Shown here in pieces: positions 1 through 11,326 of a stretch of DNA of 64,000 nucleotides (its first letter is position 1; each line of letters opens with the position of its first letter). The DNA lies in contig CM041465.1 of assembly GCA_023213395.1 (NCBI GenBank), positions 82,901,741-82,965,740 on the forward strand. The letters run 5' to 3'. A program made the translations under genes and the position numbers. The notes under the pieces were generated by a model that was not told the origin of the DNA, made no database searches, and was given only the letters and a program-made list of their open reading frames with translations. The stretch is from Cycas panzhihuaensis. Its lineage: Eukaryota > Cycadophyta.

Positions 1-560
1 GATGACTGAAGATTTCCTAGCAGGTTCTTATAATCATGAACATGCAGACTGGATTGAATTAGGAAGGCCCAAGTTATGCATTGGGTCTTAAAATCCCTAT
101 CAATGGCCTGTTTAATGGGGCAAAGAGCATTGATGGTTTCATGTGCTCGCCCTTTCTGCATTCGCATCTTATTCATCTTCAATACCATATGAACAAACTC
201 CAAGTCTGATCGAGTATCGAAGTTTCTTTTGAGGACTTCGAAGACCTTAAAGGCAGTGTCGTGCTACGTGTCATCGATCAGGTTGTGCAAGGAGCAATCT
301 GTAACTAGTAGGATCCTTGCTCTGATCTTCTAGTCTTCAGTGATCCACTGTCGTCATTGCCGATTATGAGTAGGAGGAGCTAGAGGTGTGCCACCACTCT
401 GTGGTGTGGTGTTAGTAGCAAGTACTATCGGGATTGGCTCCAAGTGGTCCAGCCAGAGTCCCTCATACTTGGCTGCATTCTTGACTCCCGTGAACCATAG
501 ATCCCAGTTCTCCTTCCCTTTTAGCATACAATTTACATTCTGCTTGAAGTTGGTCGACAT
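1..560 (-). pseudogene. copia gag N-terminal part (element K)
   Basis: The start at 560 gives MSTNFKQNVNCMLKGKENW, followed by the hallmark W..V..AAKYEGLW of copia capsid proteins. D's gag at 44489 opens almost identically (MSSQFKQNVKCILKEKENC), which supports this start. A stop appears at 354, after residue 68. Homology to D gag (LLVTDYSLHNLIDE, SDLEFVHLVLKMNKL) continues past it to the window edge, so this is a broken copy. Gag would build the virus-like particle that packages the element RNA in the cytoplasm. Confidence 0.8.
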
Positions 561-2689
561 GCTGGTGTGAAAAGATCAATAAGAGTGATATATATTAATG
601 TGTATAAAAATGCACTAAGTAGAAGAAGGTGGAGTCACTGACACTTGTGACAGGTCTACCTAAGGCAGTAGGGAATAATGAAGTAATACAATATAAGAAG
701 TGTAAGCAAAGAGATCACAAATAAGTATGTGATGTAAGTGATCTAATCAAGATAAGTGAGAAGGCCTATACAGAAGCCGGCATGTGGGTGCACACAATTA
801 ATAACCAAAGTGATGTAGGATGTGTAACAAACCCAAACCTCTAACTTGTGTCCAAAGTAGGTGAGGTGTCGATGCCTAAGCGGGCTTATAGTATACATAA
901 TTAATGGCCTTCACCCGCGATACCCGCACCGTTCCTTGGTGATGAAATCCAAGTAAACGTGGAGCCCAGATACTGCCGATCATCACCCAGTTCACCAATG
1001 AGCAGCGATATACTCTCCGAAGAGAAGTACGTGCATGTCCCACGGCTATGACGGATATTGGTGTAACTAAATTAATTATCTTGATTAAGGGTTTTCAATT
1101 TTCTCAGATGGTTATCAGGATAATCCCTGATTGGAGGCCGTAGGTATGGCTAACCTACTCCTCCACCACTATACCGGTTATGACCAGACCTAGTTTGAAA
1201 CTCACACCTCCCTTAGGGCCTGGACTTTGGCCAACCTTGGTCTATTTCAACCAAGCCGAGTATGCGCACAAGTCAAGAACTAGTGGTATAAAGTCTTTGA
1301 GATGAGTTGATTTTAAGGAAAGTGCTCTTGTTTCTCGAATGACATGTAAAAATAACTTAAAACCTAATGTAAATACTCCACTTAAGTATTGTTGCCGTGT
1401 CCAAGTGTAGTGATGACGTGTCCACCTAGTGCCCAAATGGCACTCTATGTGCCCAAGTAGCACTCAATGAGGTCTCCAAGTATATGTAACCATTAAAATC
1501 ATACACATGATGAACCAAATCATCGGATATTGCTTTGATCCAGATGATTGGCTAGTACAAAATATTTAAGTACCTTGTTCATTTTACAAAAGGGTCAAAA
1601 TAGGCCTCCAAAAGACAAAAATGCTATAAATTTCTTTAAAAAAATCCCTCTTACATACAATAATTTTTTTTTTTTTAATGAAGGAAGAAAAAAAAAACTA
1701 AAAATTTTAGAAATATAATGTATGCTGAAAAATCAAAATTTTAGCAAGCTAACTCTGTTGTTGGGCAAACTGTACTGTCTATTGTACCACTATATGGCAC
1801 AAATTTTAAAAATTTTTGAAAAAATTAAAAATTTCTAGATTTGTTGCCCTTCACCTGCACTTTACAAATATACAAAAATTTTTGAAAAATCTTATCAAAA
1901 ACAGGTAAAAAAGTCAGTTTTAGCTCACGGCCAAAATATACTGGAAAACCTAAAAATGCTCATAATTTTTTATCAAAGCATCAGATTCATGTGAGAGTTA
2001 TCCCAAATGATAGATCAGGACGAGGAGGTCCAAAAACATGTATTACAGTAGGAAAAAACTCTTCAGATTTTTTTAGATCTGAGATTTTTAAATTTGGAAG
2101 GTGGCTGCAGAAAACAGGTTGTTTGACCCCTTTAACTTCAAAATCTCACGTCGCTCCAATAGATAAAAGTGCTTAGGATGCCAAAACGCACCTACTAGTA
2201 AAATTTCATGTGATTCTGAGCACTTTGATTTTGATCGTACCGTTGTACGAAATTCCATACAGTCTGTACAATGTCCATACCATTTTATTTTTTACTTCAA
2301 AATCTGCTTCTAATCAATGAAAGTTGCTAATTTCTTCTTCTACAACCTAAAAATCAGACTTTTATTGCAAAAAATGGCTAAAAATAGGCCAAAATGCTAG
2401 ACTTAGGGCTCAAAACGATGGCTGAAATTGCTATAAGATGAGCAATTCCTGTGCTCCTTTAAGCCTACAAATAGGCTGCTTTTAAGCAGCCACACTCCTT
2501 CCTCTTATTTGCAGAAATAAAATAGTATAACAACATACAATTTTGTACTAAAAATCTGCTATAAAAAGAACTTTAAAAATGAATTTAAAAAAAAAATTCT
2601 CAACTCTTCACTTCACATGAATGGTGAAGAAGAGGAGAACATAGCTTGCAATCTCTTTGCAAGTGAGTGTGGCACTAGGATCCACCCAA
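561..2689 (-). other. long untranslated leader of copia K
   Basis: There is no coding signal over about 2.1 kb between PBS and gag. About 830-1290 aligns by eye with D's leader at about 44930-45390. The shared blocks include the words around 955-1010 and the inverted-repeat word at 1111-1131. The remainder (about 1500-2600) is AT-rich, with A/T runs around 1660-1700. Confidence 0.65.
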
Positions 2690-2703
2690 TGGCTCCGATA
2701 CCA
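2690..2703 (-). other. primer-binding site of K
   Basis: The minus strand reads TGGTATCGGAGCCA just inside the LTR. This resembles the initiator-Met tRNA complement TGGTATCAGAGC used by most plant copia elements, with one mismatch in the first ten bases. Confidence 0.7.
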
Positions 2704-2705
2704 CT

Positions 2706-3071
2706 TGTTGAGGGAATGGATCTAGGGATATAGTGCACTAACACTACACAATGGCAAACAGTGGAGACAAGCACAATGTACTCAACAAGAAAAATGCTAA
2801 TAGCTTGAATTCAAAGAGGAGAAGTGTAGAATATAATCACTCTCCATGTAATTTTAGCTTATATAATGAGAATGTTCATTAGGGTTTGGAATTTGAGTTT
2901 TGCCTCCCAATGACATTCAAATGAGATTACATGAAATTACAATGAAATGAACTTTATGTCATTTCACTTAAGTGACTTAAGCATAGTCACCTTATCCTAA
3001 AGTTATAAACATAAAACTGACTTTATCTAATTCTAACTTTATGAAATAACCATGTGACATTAACATCGTCA
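2706..3071 (-). repeat. 5' LTR of copia K
   Basis: About 366 bp lies between the PBS and the break in A's integrase, with TG at 2706 and CA at 3070-3071 on the plus strand. It shares words with D's LTR, notably CACTTAAGTG (2965-2974) and GTGACATTAAC near the outer end. The putative target duplication is CAATA at 3072-3076. Its partner is outside the window. Confidence 0.75.
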
Positions 3072-3740
3072 CAATATAGACCTTGTTTGTCTTGGGGTCT
3101 ATACATTTGTATGCCTTTGAATTTTTACTGTAACCAACCATTATACATTCTATACTTCTAGAGTCTAGTTTAGACCTCTTTTTATCTGGAATGTGAACAA
3201 AGGCTTTACAGCCAAAAATTTTTAGATTACTTATGTTAGGTCTGATGCTGGTCCATGCTTCTTCTAGAGTAATTTGATTCAAAACCTTTGTTGGACTTCT
3301 ATTTATGAGATATCCTGCTATGTTGACTACCTCTGCCTAGTAGATTTTTAGAACCTGATTTTCCTCAATCGTGCATCGAGCCATTTCCATGATCGTCCTA
3401 TTCATTTGTTCTGCAACTCCATTGGATTGTGGAGTATATGGAGTTGTGAATTGTCGTCAGATTCCTTGTGCTTTGCAGAAGTTTAGGAAATCTTTCGATA
3501 TGTATTCACCTCCACCATCTGATCTAATGCATTTCACTTTTTCTCCAAATTCCAATTCAACCTCTTCTTTAAATTCTTTGAATTTCTCAAATACTTTAGA
3601 CTTGAATATAGAAAGTAGATCTAGGTTTTCCTAGAGAAATCATCAATGAAAGTTAAAAAGTATCTGGCACCATTGATAAAATAGGGTGTAAAAGGGCCAC
3701 AAAGACCGGTATGTACCGGATCCAGCTTACTTTGCATTCG
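3072..3740 (-). pseudogene. copia integrase fragment (element A)
   Basis: The minus strand at 3282-3072 encodes ITLEEAWTSIRPNISNLKIF and GYSKNSKAYKCIDPKTNKVYI. This is the region just after the copia integrase core. The core itself (3283-3740) is present but broken across frames. The reading frame then runs into K's LTR, so the last 24 or so residues of the open frame are K sequence. Integrase would insert the cDNA in the nucleus. Confidence 0.75.
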
Positions 3741-4061
3741 CTACTCATTTGTTTTGAATTGAAACTTGTGTTGTTTCCCAAGTATACAACCTTTACACAT
3801 AAGATGCTGAAAAGAGATATTAGGAAGAGCATCAACTATTTTAGACTTTTGTAGTTGCATTAATCTATCAAAGGAGATGTGCTTGTACTTCAAATGCCAC
3901 AACTTGTTATTATCAGTATTAATAGCAGTACATACCATCTCATTGTAAGTTACAGGCTTGGAAAGTAACTTATAAAGATCATTACTTTCTATACCTTTGG
4001 CAATCGGAGCATCTTCATTTTTCATATCTAGAATATGACAAAAACCATTCTCATCAAACAC
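3741..4061 (-). pseudogene. GAG-pre-integrase and zinc-binding segment (element A)
   Basis: The minus strand shows the copia GAG-pre-integrase pattern: LWHLKYKHISFDRL followed by CKGCILGKQHKFQF, the Cys pair of the integrase zinc finger. It directly precedes the integrase core. Confidence 0.8.
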
Positions 4062-4085
4062 AGTTCTCAGTTTTTTCTTTCTTAG

Positions 4086-4610
4086 CTAAGAGACAAAAAG
4101 GAGATTTTTTTCCAGACCTGGAACAAAAAGTACATGACCTATTTTTTGTATACTTCCTTTAATTTTGATGGCGATAGTACCAACTCCTTTGATATTCAAA
4201 GGATGTTTATCCCCTAGTTCAATAGCTTTATGAGATGTGAAAGGTTTTAGGGATTCAAACCACTCCTCTCGCCTAGTCATGTGCCTAGATGCCCCTGAGT
4301 CAATATACCAAACTTCTTCATCGCCTAGGCCTCCTGAGAGAGCTGTTATGAAGGCAGTTTCCTCCTCGTCTTCATTATCCTGTTCCTTGCTAAAGTTCCC
4401 AGCAGGTCTCTTCCCTTTTTGGATTTCAGCTCTTCTTTGAGGACACTGATATGGATAGTGTCTAGATTGCCCACAGTGATAACAAACTTCAAAGGTTCTA
4501 CAGTTACTTGAGTAATGCCCTGGTCTGCCATAGTTGAAGCACACTCTAGCCTCTCTGGGAGGTATGCTCCAGCCTTTGCCACGGTTATCTTGTCCCCTTC
4601 TTTGTGACAT
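4086..4610 (-). pseudogene. gag zinc knuckles plus aspartic protease (element A)
   Basis: Two CCHC-like knuckles are visible: VCFNYGRPGHYSSNC and VCYHCGQSRHYPYQC. The second Cys of the first knuckle is changed to Tyr. A retropepsin active site WYIDSGASRHMT follows, and the conserved LFVPGLEKNLLFVS lies at the end. The block is open for 174 codons, one of the better-preserved parts of A. The protease would cleave the gag-pol polyprotein. Confidence 0.85.
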
Positions 4611-5223
4611 ACTCTGAGTGTCTAGAGCTCTGGCACGTCCTCGAGATTGACCCCTTTCTCTAGGTTCGAGATGAAGTTTGGTGACGAATGCATCCTCAAT
4701 CTCTGATGTGTCCTCATATCATTTGTTTCTCTATTCTTGTCTCAAAAGAAGCCCTGTTAATGTGTCAAAAGTCATATTACCTGATCTGGTCATTATTGGT
4801 GATAGTGTTGATTGTTACATCAAATGATTTTGATAGCTTCCTAGCTACCATTTCAACTATTTCCTGTTCTTCAATTCTGGAACTTGCACTAACCAAGTCA
4901 TTTTTGATGGAGATGATTTTATGAAGGAATTCAGAGATGGTTTCAGATTCCTTCATGCGTAATCTGAACAAATCCTCCTTGGGTGTTATAATTCGAGCTT
5001 TATTTTTCTGTACATACAGGTTCTCAAATAATTACCGAACTTTTGCAGATGAATTTATATTTTTAATATAGACAAGTAGAGGGTCTGAAATTGAAAGCTT
5101 CAAAGAAATTAATGCTGCGTTGTCCCTTTCTTCCCAACTAGGAAATTCTAAATCATCTTCATTAGGTTTTTCCTCCTTTCTAGTGGTTATTTTCCAAGTA
5201 TTTTTTGACCTTAGAAGAGTCTC
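4611..5223 (-). pseudogene. copia gag, C-terminal two thirds (element A)
   Basis: The minus strand at 5223 continues the gag begun at 11764: TLLRSKNTWKI, then WEERDNAALISLKLSISDPL and, at 4971-4777, FRLRMKESETISEFLHKI and EEQEIVEMVARKLSKSFD. This is the UBN2/copia capsid pattern. A stop and frame changes occur near 4980-5030. Confidence 0.8.
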
Positions 5224-5569
5224 TATAACATAACCCCACCTTTTCTTAGCATTAGCGAGCGGGAACCACCAACAAGTAAGGATTAAGTTGTTTATTAAGA
5301 TGTGTGTATGGACCGCTAAGCCATCCAATAAGATGTAAGGCCGCTAGGGCCACCAATAGAATCATAAGAATGAAGACCCTTACTTGTGTATTTAAAGGGT
5401 TAAATCACTTGTAATGTTGTTGAGTATGGTATCTTGAAAGAGAAAGTACTTCGGTACTCATTTTGGTGATTCACTATCTATGATCTGCTTGCACATTTTC
5501 ATTATTTTGGCTTCATTTTCTGCTAATCTGCACACCTACAAGTCTAGATTTCTGAGAAGGAGCAGTCCA
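5224..5569 (+). repeat. 5' LTR of GY1
   Basis: 346 bp, the direct-repeat partner of 11340-11681. It starts TA (the 3' copy has TG) and ends CA at 5569. A TATA-like TATTTAAAG lies at 5389-5397. Confidence 0.93.
5389..5397 (+). promoter_or_regulatory. TATA-like box in GY1 5' LTR
   Basis: TATTTAAAG sits in the middle of the LTR and is kept in the 3' LTR copy, where a promoter for the genomic RNA would be expected. The functional role is inferred. Confidence 0.4.
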
Positions 5570-5571
5570 AG

Positions 5572-5586
5572 TGGTATCAGAGCTGC
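5572..5586 (+). other. primer-binding site of GY1
   Basis: TGGTATCAGAGCTGC starts two bases after the LTR. Its first 12 bases match the complement of the initiator-Met tRNA 3' end. Confidence 0.85.
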
Positions 5587-6818
5587 GTCGCGATCTTGGG
5601 AAGCTGCCCAGAAAAGTAAAATTTTTTTTCCTGTATGATTGAGTACTCTCTCTACCTAGGTAGAGATTGAGGAAAGACCTTCACTTAGTACTCTCTCCAA
5701 GGAGATTGAGGAATGGTAGCAGGATAGATTAGAGGTCGCGAAGTGAAGGGGAATTTCTTCCTTTAGGTAACGCAAGTAATTTATTTCTTTTGTTTTTAAT
5801 TCAATTTTTAGTTTTCTTTTTCTGTATTGAGTTATATTCCAAGTGTAAATAACACCATTGGGCGATTACCCTTTGTTTCCCCTCCCACCTCTCCTTCTCG
5901 GGTAGATAACACCACTAGGCGGCTACCCAAGTAGTTAGGTAGAGACCCTGTGACGGGGGTCTTTAAATATCATAGGGATTTGTCATTCTGGCTAAGCGCA
6001 TCATGGCTTTTCTACCCCTTGCGTGAAGGACTGGAGATAACACTCCTGAACCAAACTCTAGATAGAACATGGCTACGGAAGTGTGCCTCCACGTACCTTC
6101 GGATATATAGAAGGACCCCTTTTAGGATCCCAAAACCCTCCCTAGTACAGGTAAACTATCGACCGCTGAAGTCTTGTAGTGCAGTGGTTAGCGGTTAGCG
6201 CCACGAAGTTACCTGCCTCGAACTTCTTCATCAAAAGTTTATTGACAGGCCTATAAGACCAAGCACACCTTATCTTTCAGTGGGTAGGACACATCTGATC
6301 ATTCCCACCACTTCCCTTGATCTTAATTAAGATCACAAGACACTTATTGCCTGAATTCAAAACTTGTCAGAACAGTCAAGCTTCCAAGACCAAAAAAAGA
6401 ACAAGAAATAAAAAAGAAGAAAAAAAGAAAAGAAAAGAAAAAATAAATTTACACTTATAACTCATATACAATTTGATCAGCATATTGTAAGGGTCATTTT
6501 GCACTAGGTTAGTTTATGCCCCCAATTTTCACTCTTTTTGTACCCGGGCCACTGGTGGGCCCCACCACTTCAAATTCACCTTAAAACTCATACACCCTAT
6601 TTTGATGAGTTTTTTGTGCTCTTTCTAGTGGGCCAAATATCTTGCTTATGTAATTTGGGGTCAATAGGTTATAGACACCTCACATCCCCTTATTCGCCCC
6701 TTCTTTCCCTATAACAACTCCCTATTCTTATATCTCGTTCTTTCTTGCTCTATCCCACTTCATTTATTTCCCTTCTCTCTACTTGTTCCTGCTTCTTTAA
6801 TCCCTTTCTTCAGCTCCA
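5587..6818 (+). other. leader of GY1 with a module shared with copia H
   Basis: About 1.2 kb of noncoding leader. The stretch of about 5870-6260 aligns by eye with about 53230-53610 in the leader of copia H. Shared words in order include GGGTAGATAACAC, GGGGTCT, TGGCTAAG, GCCTCCA.GTAC, TATATAG.AGGACC, TAGTGCA.TGGTTAGCGG and TTAG.GCCA.GAAGT. A purine tract of A and G runs lies at about 6392-6450. Gag starts at 6819. Confidence 0.7.
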
Positions 6819-7790
6819 ATGGCAAAAACTCAAACAGAGAAAATTTCTAAGTTGACCAACGACTTGTCTAACTTCAAAACAGAGGTCAACGATAGACTCA
6901 ATGGCATGCCTACCAAATCTGACCTGGACGTCACTAGGCGAGAGATTCTCAGTCAGCTTCAACAGTTGTTGCCATCTCAACTCCAAAGCACAGGAACTTC
7001 TAACTCAACAGGCAACCAACCTCCCCCTTTTCAAGGAAGCAATATAGGAGGTTCTCCACCAAGACAACCCTTTTTCCACCATAAAATCAACATTCCTACC
7101 TTTGATCTAGATGTGAATAGAGAGTGCACTCAAAGCTAGCTTAACAAGTTAGAATCCTACTTCACTCTTCACCCAATGTTAGAAGAGGACCAACTCTTAT
7201 ACGCTTCCATTCATTTAGATGGTTAAACTCACCATTGGTTTAACTAGTGGAAGCGAGAATATCCCTCTCACCAAACGTGGTCCCACTTCACTAGCTATTT
7301 CTTTGAACAATATGAAGATACATGGAGTCGATCTCTCTTCACACAACTCACTCGTCTTAAGCAGACCTCAACTGTAGAGGCTTACATGGATGAATTTCAA
7401 GCCTTATATAATCGCTCACCACAAAGCCAAAACTTGGACAAACAAACCGTGATTGATATTTATGTGGCGGAACTCCAAGACTGTATTCAGATGAGATTAA
7501 AGACAATGGCAATCTACTCCCTTAAGGAAGCTTTCAAGTGGGCCCGTATAGTAGAAGCTGAGTTTGCAGCAGACAAACTCTCAACTATTCGTCGGGATAA
7601 CTCTTGGTCCCCACGCACTCAACAGTCAGACTTCCAGCAACCTCGACCTCAATTTGATGATGCCTCTTGTCCTCAAGCTGACGTCACACGTCCGTGGCCA
7701 CGACAGGATGATTCCACCCGCCCATCTACTGATCGCCAGAATGATGACACATCCACCAAAAGAGTCCAAATTTCTCAAGTTGAAGCATAA
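6819..7790 (+). pseudogene. gypsy gag (GY1)
   Basis: The start at 6819 (MAKTQTEKISKLTNDLSNF) follows the leader. A Retrotrans_gag-like core is readable: LNKLESYFTLHPM, DQLLYASIHLDG, YFFEQYEDTWSRSLFTQL and VEAYMDEFQALYNRSPQ. In-frame stops follow CTQS (about 7137), after HLDG and after HHWFN. A charged tail ends QISQVEA. Gag would form the particle. Confidence 0.85.
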
Positions 7791-8530
7791 TGCCGACTAA
7801 AGGTTGGCCTTTGTATGCAGTGTGCAGAAAAGTGGACTTCTGGACATGGTCGCTTTTGCAAAGCGCGGCACATGGTTTTCTTCATTGATCCATCCCTCTC
7901 CCTTGATGATCCCTCTGACTCTGATTCTGACTCTGACCATGAGGTTGATGATGAAACCCATGATGAACTTACACCAGACCCCTACCCCGAAGTATCTATA
8001 TCTGCTATCGCCACCTCCTCCTGCCCTGAACCCCTAAGAGTTAGAGGCATCCTCCGTAAGACTCCAATATCTATCTTGATCGATGATGGCGCGTCACTTA
8101 ACTTCATTGATATTTCGATAGCCAGACGACTCAACCTATGTATTGTCCCAAAAACTGGCTTCACATGTTCTCTACCAGGGTACTAGAAACTCCATTGTGC
8201 AGGTGTTATTAAAAACCTCCAAGTCCAAATTAGCTCATACCTTTTGGTGTCATATTTCTATACCTTGTCAATAGGAGGATTCAATGCTATCTTGGGGATT
8301 CAATGGTTGCAAACACAAGGGACCTATAGCACAAACAACTCGCCTACAAATCCATTCATCGCCTTCAAAGACCACATGGATCGAAATCACAAAATTTATG
8401 GAATGCAATCCCCACCTAACCAAGTGGTCTCTCCTGGACGTATGAAACGCCATCTTCAATCTCACCTAGGGTATATAGTCCGTCTCAATAATATTCAAAT
8501 CGCACCACAAATTCATCCACGCATCTAGGA
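7791..8530 (+). pseudogene. zinc-binding linker and aspartic protease (GY1)
   Basis: A linker with a degenerate Cys/His motif (CMQCAEKWTSGHGRFC) and an acidic Asp/Ser repeat is followed by the protease. The active site reads ILIDDGASLNFID, with Asp in place of the usual Ser of D-S-G. The second protease strand AILGIQWLQTQG follows at about 8284-8330. A stop breaks the frame near 8185. Confidence 0.8.
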
Positions 8531-9420
8531 TGTCATTATCCAATATGAACAAGTATTTGCCCCTTTGCCTACCACTACCCCTCCTGACCGTGGTTTCTAT
8601 CATACAATTGACCTCCAATCTAACCATGACCCTATCAGCCTTCGACCTTACCGTAACTCATATTTCCAAAAGAATGAAATTGAGAAACTCACAAATGAGC
8701 TCCTCGACATGGGCATAATCCAACCAAGTAAAAGCCCTTATGCAGCCCCAATTGTCTTAGTTAGGAAGAAGGATGGCTCCTTTCGCCTTCTAGTTGACTA
8801 TAGGAATTAAATAAGATTACCATTAAAAATAAGTTTTCCACCCTCGCATAGATGACATCTTTGGGCGAAATCCATGGCGCAACCATTTTTTCTAAGTTAG
8901 ACCTCCAATCTGGGTACTACCAAATCCCAATTGCCCCGCAAGATTGCCATAAGACAACATTTCACACACATCATGGCCATTTTGAGTTTCGTACAATGCC
9001 CCGACAACCTTCCAAGCTCTCATGAATAAAATCTTTGGTCCCTGCCTTCGAAAGTTTGTCATAGTTTTCTTCGATGACATTCTTATTTATAGTGCCTGCT
9101 TGGATCACCATATCCAACACCTAGAAATTGTTCTCCAAATATTACAAAACCATCAACTCTATGTAAAACTATCTAAGTGTGAGTTTGGACAATCAGAACT
9201 CAATTACTTGGGTCACATCATATCATCAAAAGGGGTATGCATAGACCCTGATAAAATATCGGTCATCACAACATGGCCAACACCTACCACTCTTACCCAA
9301 CTGCGAGCATTCCTTGGGCTCACTGGTTTTTATCGACGCTTCATGCGTAATTATGCTACTCTTGCCGCCGCATTAACCAACCTCCTTCGCAAAGAGGCTT
9401 TCCAATGGCCTCCAAAAGCG
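8531..9420 (+). pseudogene. gypsy reverse transcriptase (GY1)
   Basis: Readable motifs are HTIDLQSNHDPISLRPYR, IQPSKSPYAAPIVLVRKKDG and FRLLVDYRN (8760-8810). After a frame-shifted stretch of about 210 bp, FVIVFFDDILIYS (active-site F-D-D, near 9055-9095), LGHIISSKGVCIDPDKI and LRAFLGLTGFYRRFMRNYA follow. The shift removes part of the fingers/palm domain in any single frame. Confidence 0.9.
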
Positions 9421-9880
9421 GATGCTGCCTTTTCTCACCTCAAGGTCACAATGAACTCCACTCCAGTCCTCATCACTCCTGATTTCAACCAACCCTTCCA
9501 ACTTAAATGCGATGCTTCAAGGTTTGGTTTAGGCGCAGTCCTAATACAAGACTCTCATCCCATTGCATTCAAAAGCCAAAAATTAAAAGATCACCAGCTT
9601 CATCTCTCTACATATCAGAAAGAGATGAAGGCTATTCTTCACACTATTGATAAATGGAGGCAATATCTCTTAGGCTCTAGGTTCACTATTCTCACGGATC
9701 ATCGTAGCCTCCATAATTTATTGACTTAGTCAGTCTTGTCTGAAAAACAAGCTAAGTGGGTTCACCGATTACAAGTCCTTGACTTTTCAATAGCATATAA
9801 AAAAGGCAAAGTCAATACAATGGCAGATGCCCTTTCACGTCTTCACCCTGATGATAATGTTCCGAACCCAAGCCTCCATG
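9421..9880 (+). pseudogene. gypsy RNase H (GY1)
   Basis: QLKCDASRFGLGAVLIQ, YQKEMKAILHTIDKWRQYLLG, ILTDHRSLHNLLT, KQAKWVHRLQVLDFSIAYKK and the conserved end NTMADALSRL are present. One in-frame stop follows HNLLT (9727-9729). The domain removes RNA from RNA/DNA hybrids during cDNA synthesis. Confidence 0.88.
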
Positions 9881-10930
9881 CCATCAACAATCCCCAACCA
9901 CTTTGGCTTGATGAACTATGCGTTGAAAACCAAGTCCATCCAGACTATCCTAATTGGAGAAAAAAAGTTCTCACCCATAAAGGTTGGTCAACCTTTAACA
10001 ATCACCTCCTCTACCACAATCGTATCTTTGTCCATCCCTCCTCCTCATTCATCCCTAAAATCCTAACAGAGTACCACTCGTCCCCCCCTCGGCGGTCACT
10101 CTGGCTTTGATGAGACTTATCGACGGATTCGCGCAGATTTCTTTTGGCCCCATATGAAGACCACCATATTCACCTTCGTATTAGAATGCGACACCTGTCA
10201 GTGAAATAAAGTAGAGACCAAACCTCTCCCTGGCCTTCTCCAAACATTAAATATTCTTCAAGGCAAGTGGCAAGATATTGCCATGGACTTCATCACGGGC
10301 CTACCTCCATCTGCCGGGTTTGACTCCATTTGGGTAGTCATTGATCGATTAACCAAGTACTCACACTTTCTCCCAGTGCACACCTCATATTCATCCTCCC
10401 ATCTCGCTAACTTGTATGTCCAATTCATATTTCGCCTCCATGGCTTCCCATCATCTATCGTTTGCGACCGAGAGCCTAAGTTTACTAACTCCTTTTGGCA
10501 AGAACTCTTTAAGGCTGTTGGAACTTCATTTAACATGAGTTCTACCTACCACCCCCAAACAGATGGCCAATCCAAGGTTCTAAACAAAACTTTAGAAACT
10601 TATCTGCGTTGCTTTGCCTCAGAACACCAAGCTAAGTGGACCTCATGGCTTGCCCTAGCCAAGTATTGGTATAACTCTTCCCATCATTCTGCCATTGGTA
10701 TGTCCCTTTCCTTGGCTCTTTATGGCTACCACCCACCTTCTCACCATACCCTAGCCACAAACTTTCGAACAGCTTCTGTGCAACAAAAGCTTCAAGAAAT
10801 GGATCAAATCTTGCATGCCCTTTGACAGAATTTAGCCATCGCTCGAAATCGAATGAAACAACTTGTAGACCGCCACCGATCCGATTGATCCTTTGATATT
10901 GGAGATCTAGTATACCTTTGCCTCCAACCT
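9881..10930 (+). pseudogene. gypsy integrase (GY1), catalytic Glu changed
   Basis: The His/Cys region (GHSGFDETYRRI, then CDTCQ) spans a frameshift near 10085. The core has MDFITGLPPSAGFDSIWVVI (first Asp) and IVCDREPKFTNSFWQELF (second Asp). The usual TYHPQTDGQSE-V reads TYHPQTDGQSKVLNKTLE, so the DDE glutamate is lysine (codon at about 10573). That alone would inactivate the enzyme. A stop follows ILHAL at 10823. Confidence 0.88.
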
Positions 10931-11325
10931 TATATGCAACAATCCCTTAAGTCACATCAAGGGAATAAACTAAGCCCCCACTACTATGGCCCTTATAAGA
11001 TCCTGCACAAAATTGGTGAAGTTGCTAACGCCCTTGAACTCCCCCCAAATACTAATATCAATAATGTTTTCCATGTGTCCTGCCTAAAAAAATACCTTGG
11101 TGCTAAAGTTACACCCCACACAACCTTACCCATTCTCTCTGAAGAGCAAACTCTTACAATTCCTCCTGATAAAATCCTTGCTAGTCGCCAGCGCCGCCTC
11201 CGGAATTCACTATTTCTGAACATTTGATACAGTGGGTCGGCTACGATGCAGATGAAGCTACTTGGAAATCTGACCAGTTCATCTAGCAACATCCTCATCT
11301 TCAACACTGCAAGGACTCAGCATCT
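10931..11325 (+). pseudogene. integrase C-terminus and chromodomain-like tail (GY1)
   Basis: LSPHYYGPYKILHKIGEVAN is the GPY/F motif, followed by NVFHVSCLKKYLG. After a frameshift near 11205, the frame reads ISEHLIQWVGYDADEATWKS, the aromatic core of an integrase-linked chromodomain. In living relatives this domain steers insertion toward marked chromatin. The normal frame ends early at 11227. Confidence 0.8.
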
Positions 11326-11326
11326 C

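Larger units (their letters stand above)
1..3071 (-). mobile_element. Ty1/copia element K, 5' part (gag, leader, 5' LTR), truncated by window edge
   Basis: On the minus strand this reads 5' LTR (2706-3071), primer-binding site, a leader of about 2.1 kb, then gag running off position 1. It sits in the integrase region of copia A. A's reading frame (TNKVYI) is cut right at 3072, and the LTR edge reads TG on the minus strand. Gag and leader are clearly homologous to those of element D (39041-46809). The rest of pol, the 3' LTR and the second target duplication lie left of the window. Confidence 0.85.

Noticed and set aside
1-5223. One continuous minus-strand copia element at the left end
   Set aside because: A PBS and LTR edge at 2690-3071 separate two elements. 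The frame at 3072 breaks into LTR sequence, so K is nested in A.
6170-6235. tRNA-like segment in the GY1 leader (A-box match, TCGAAC word)
   Set aside because: The A-box pattern fits, but TCGAAC is the wrong orientation for a B box and no cloverleaf can be drawn. Not called as a tRNA.
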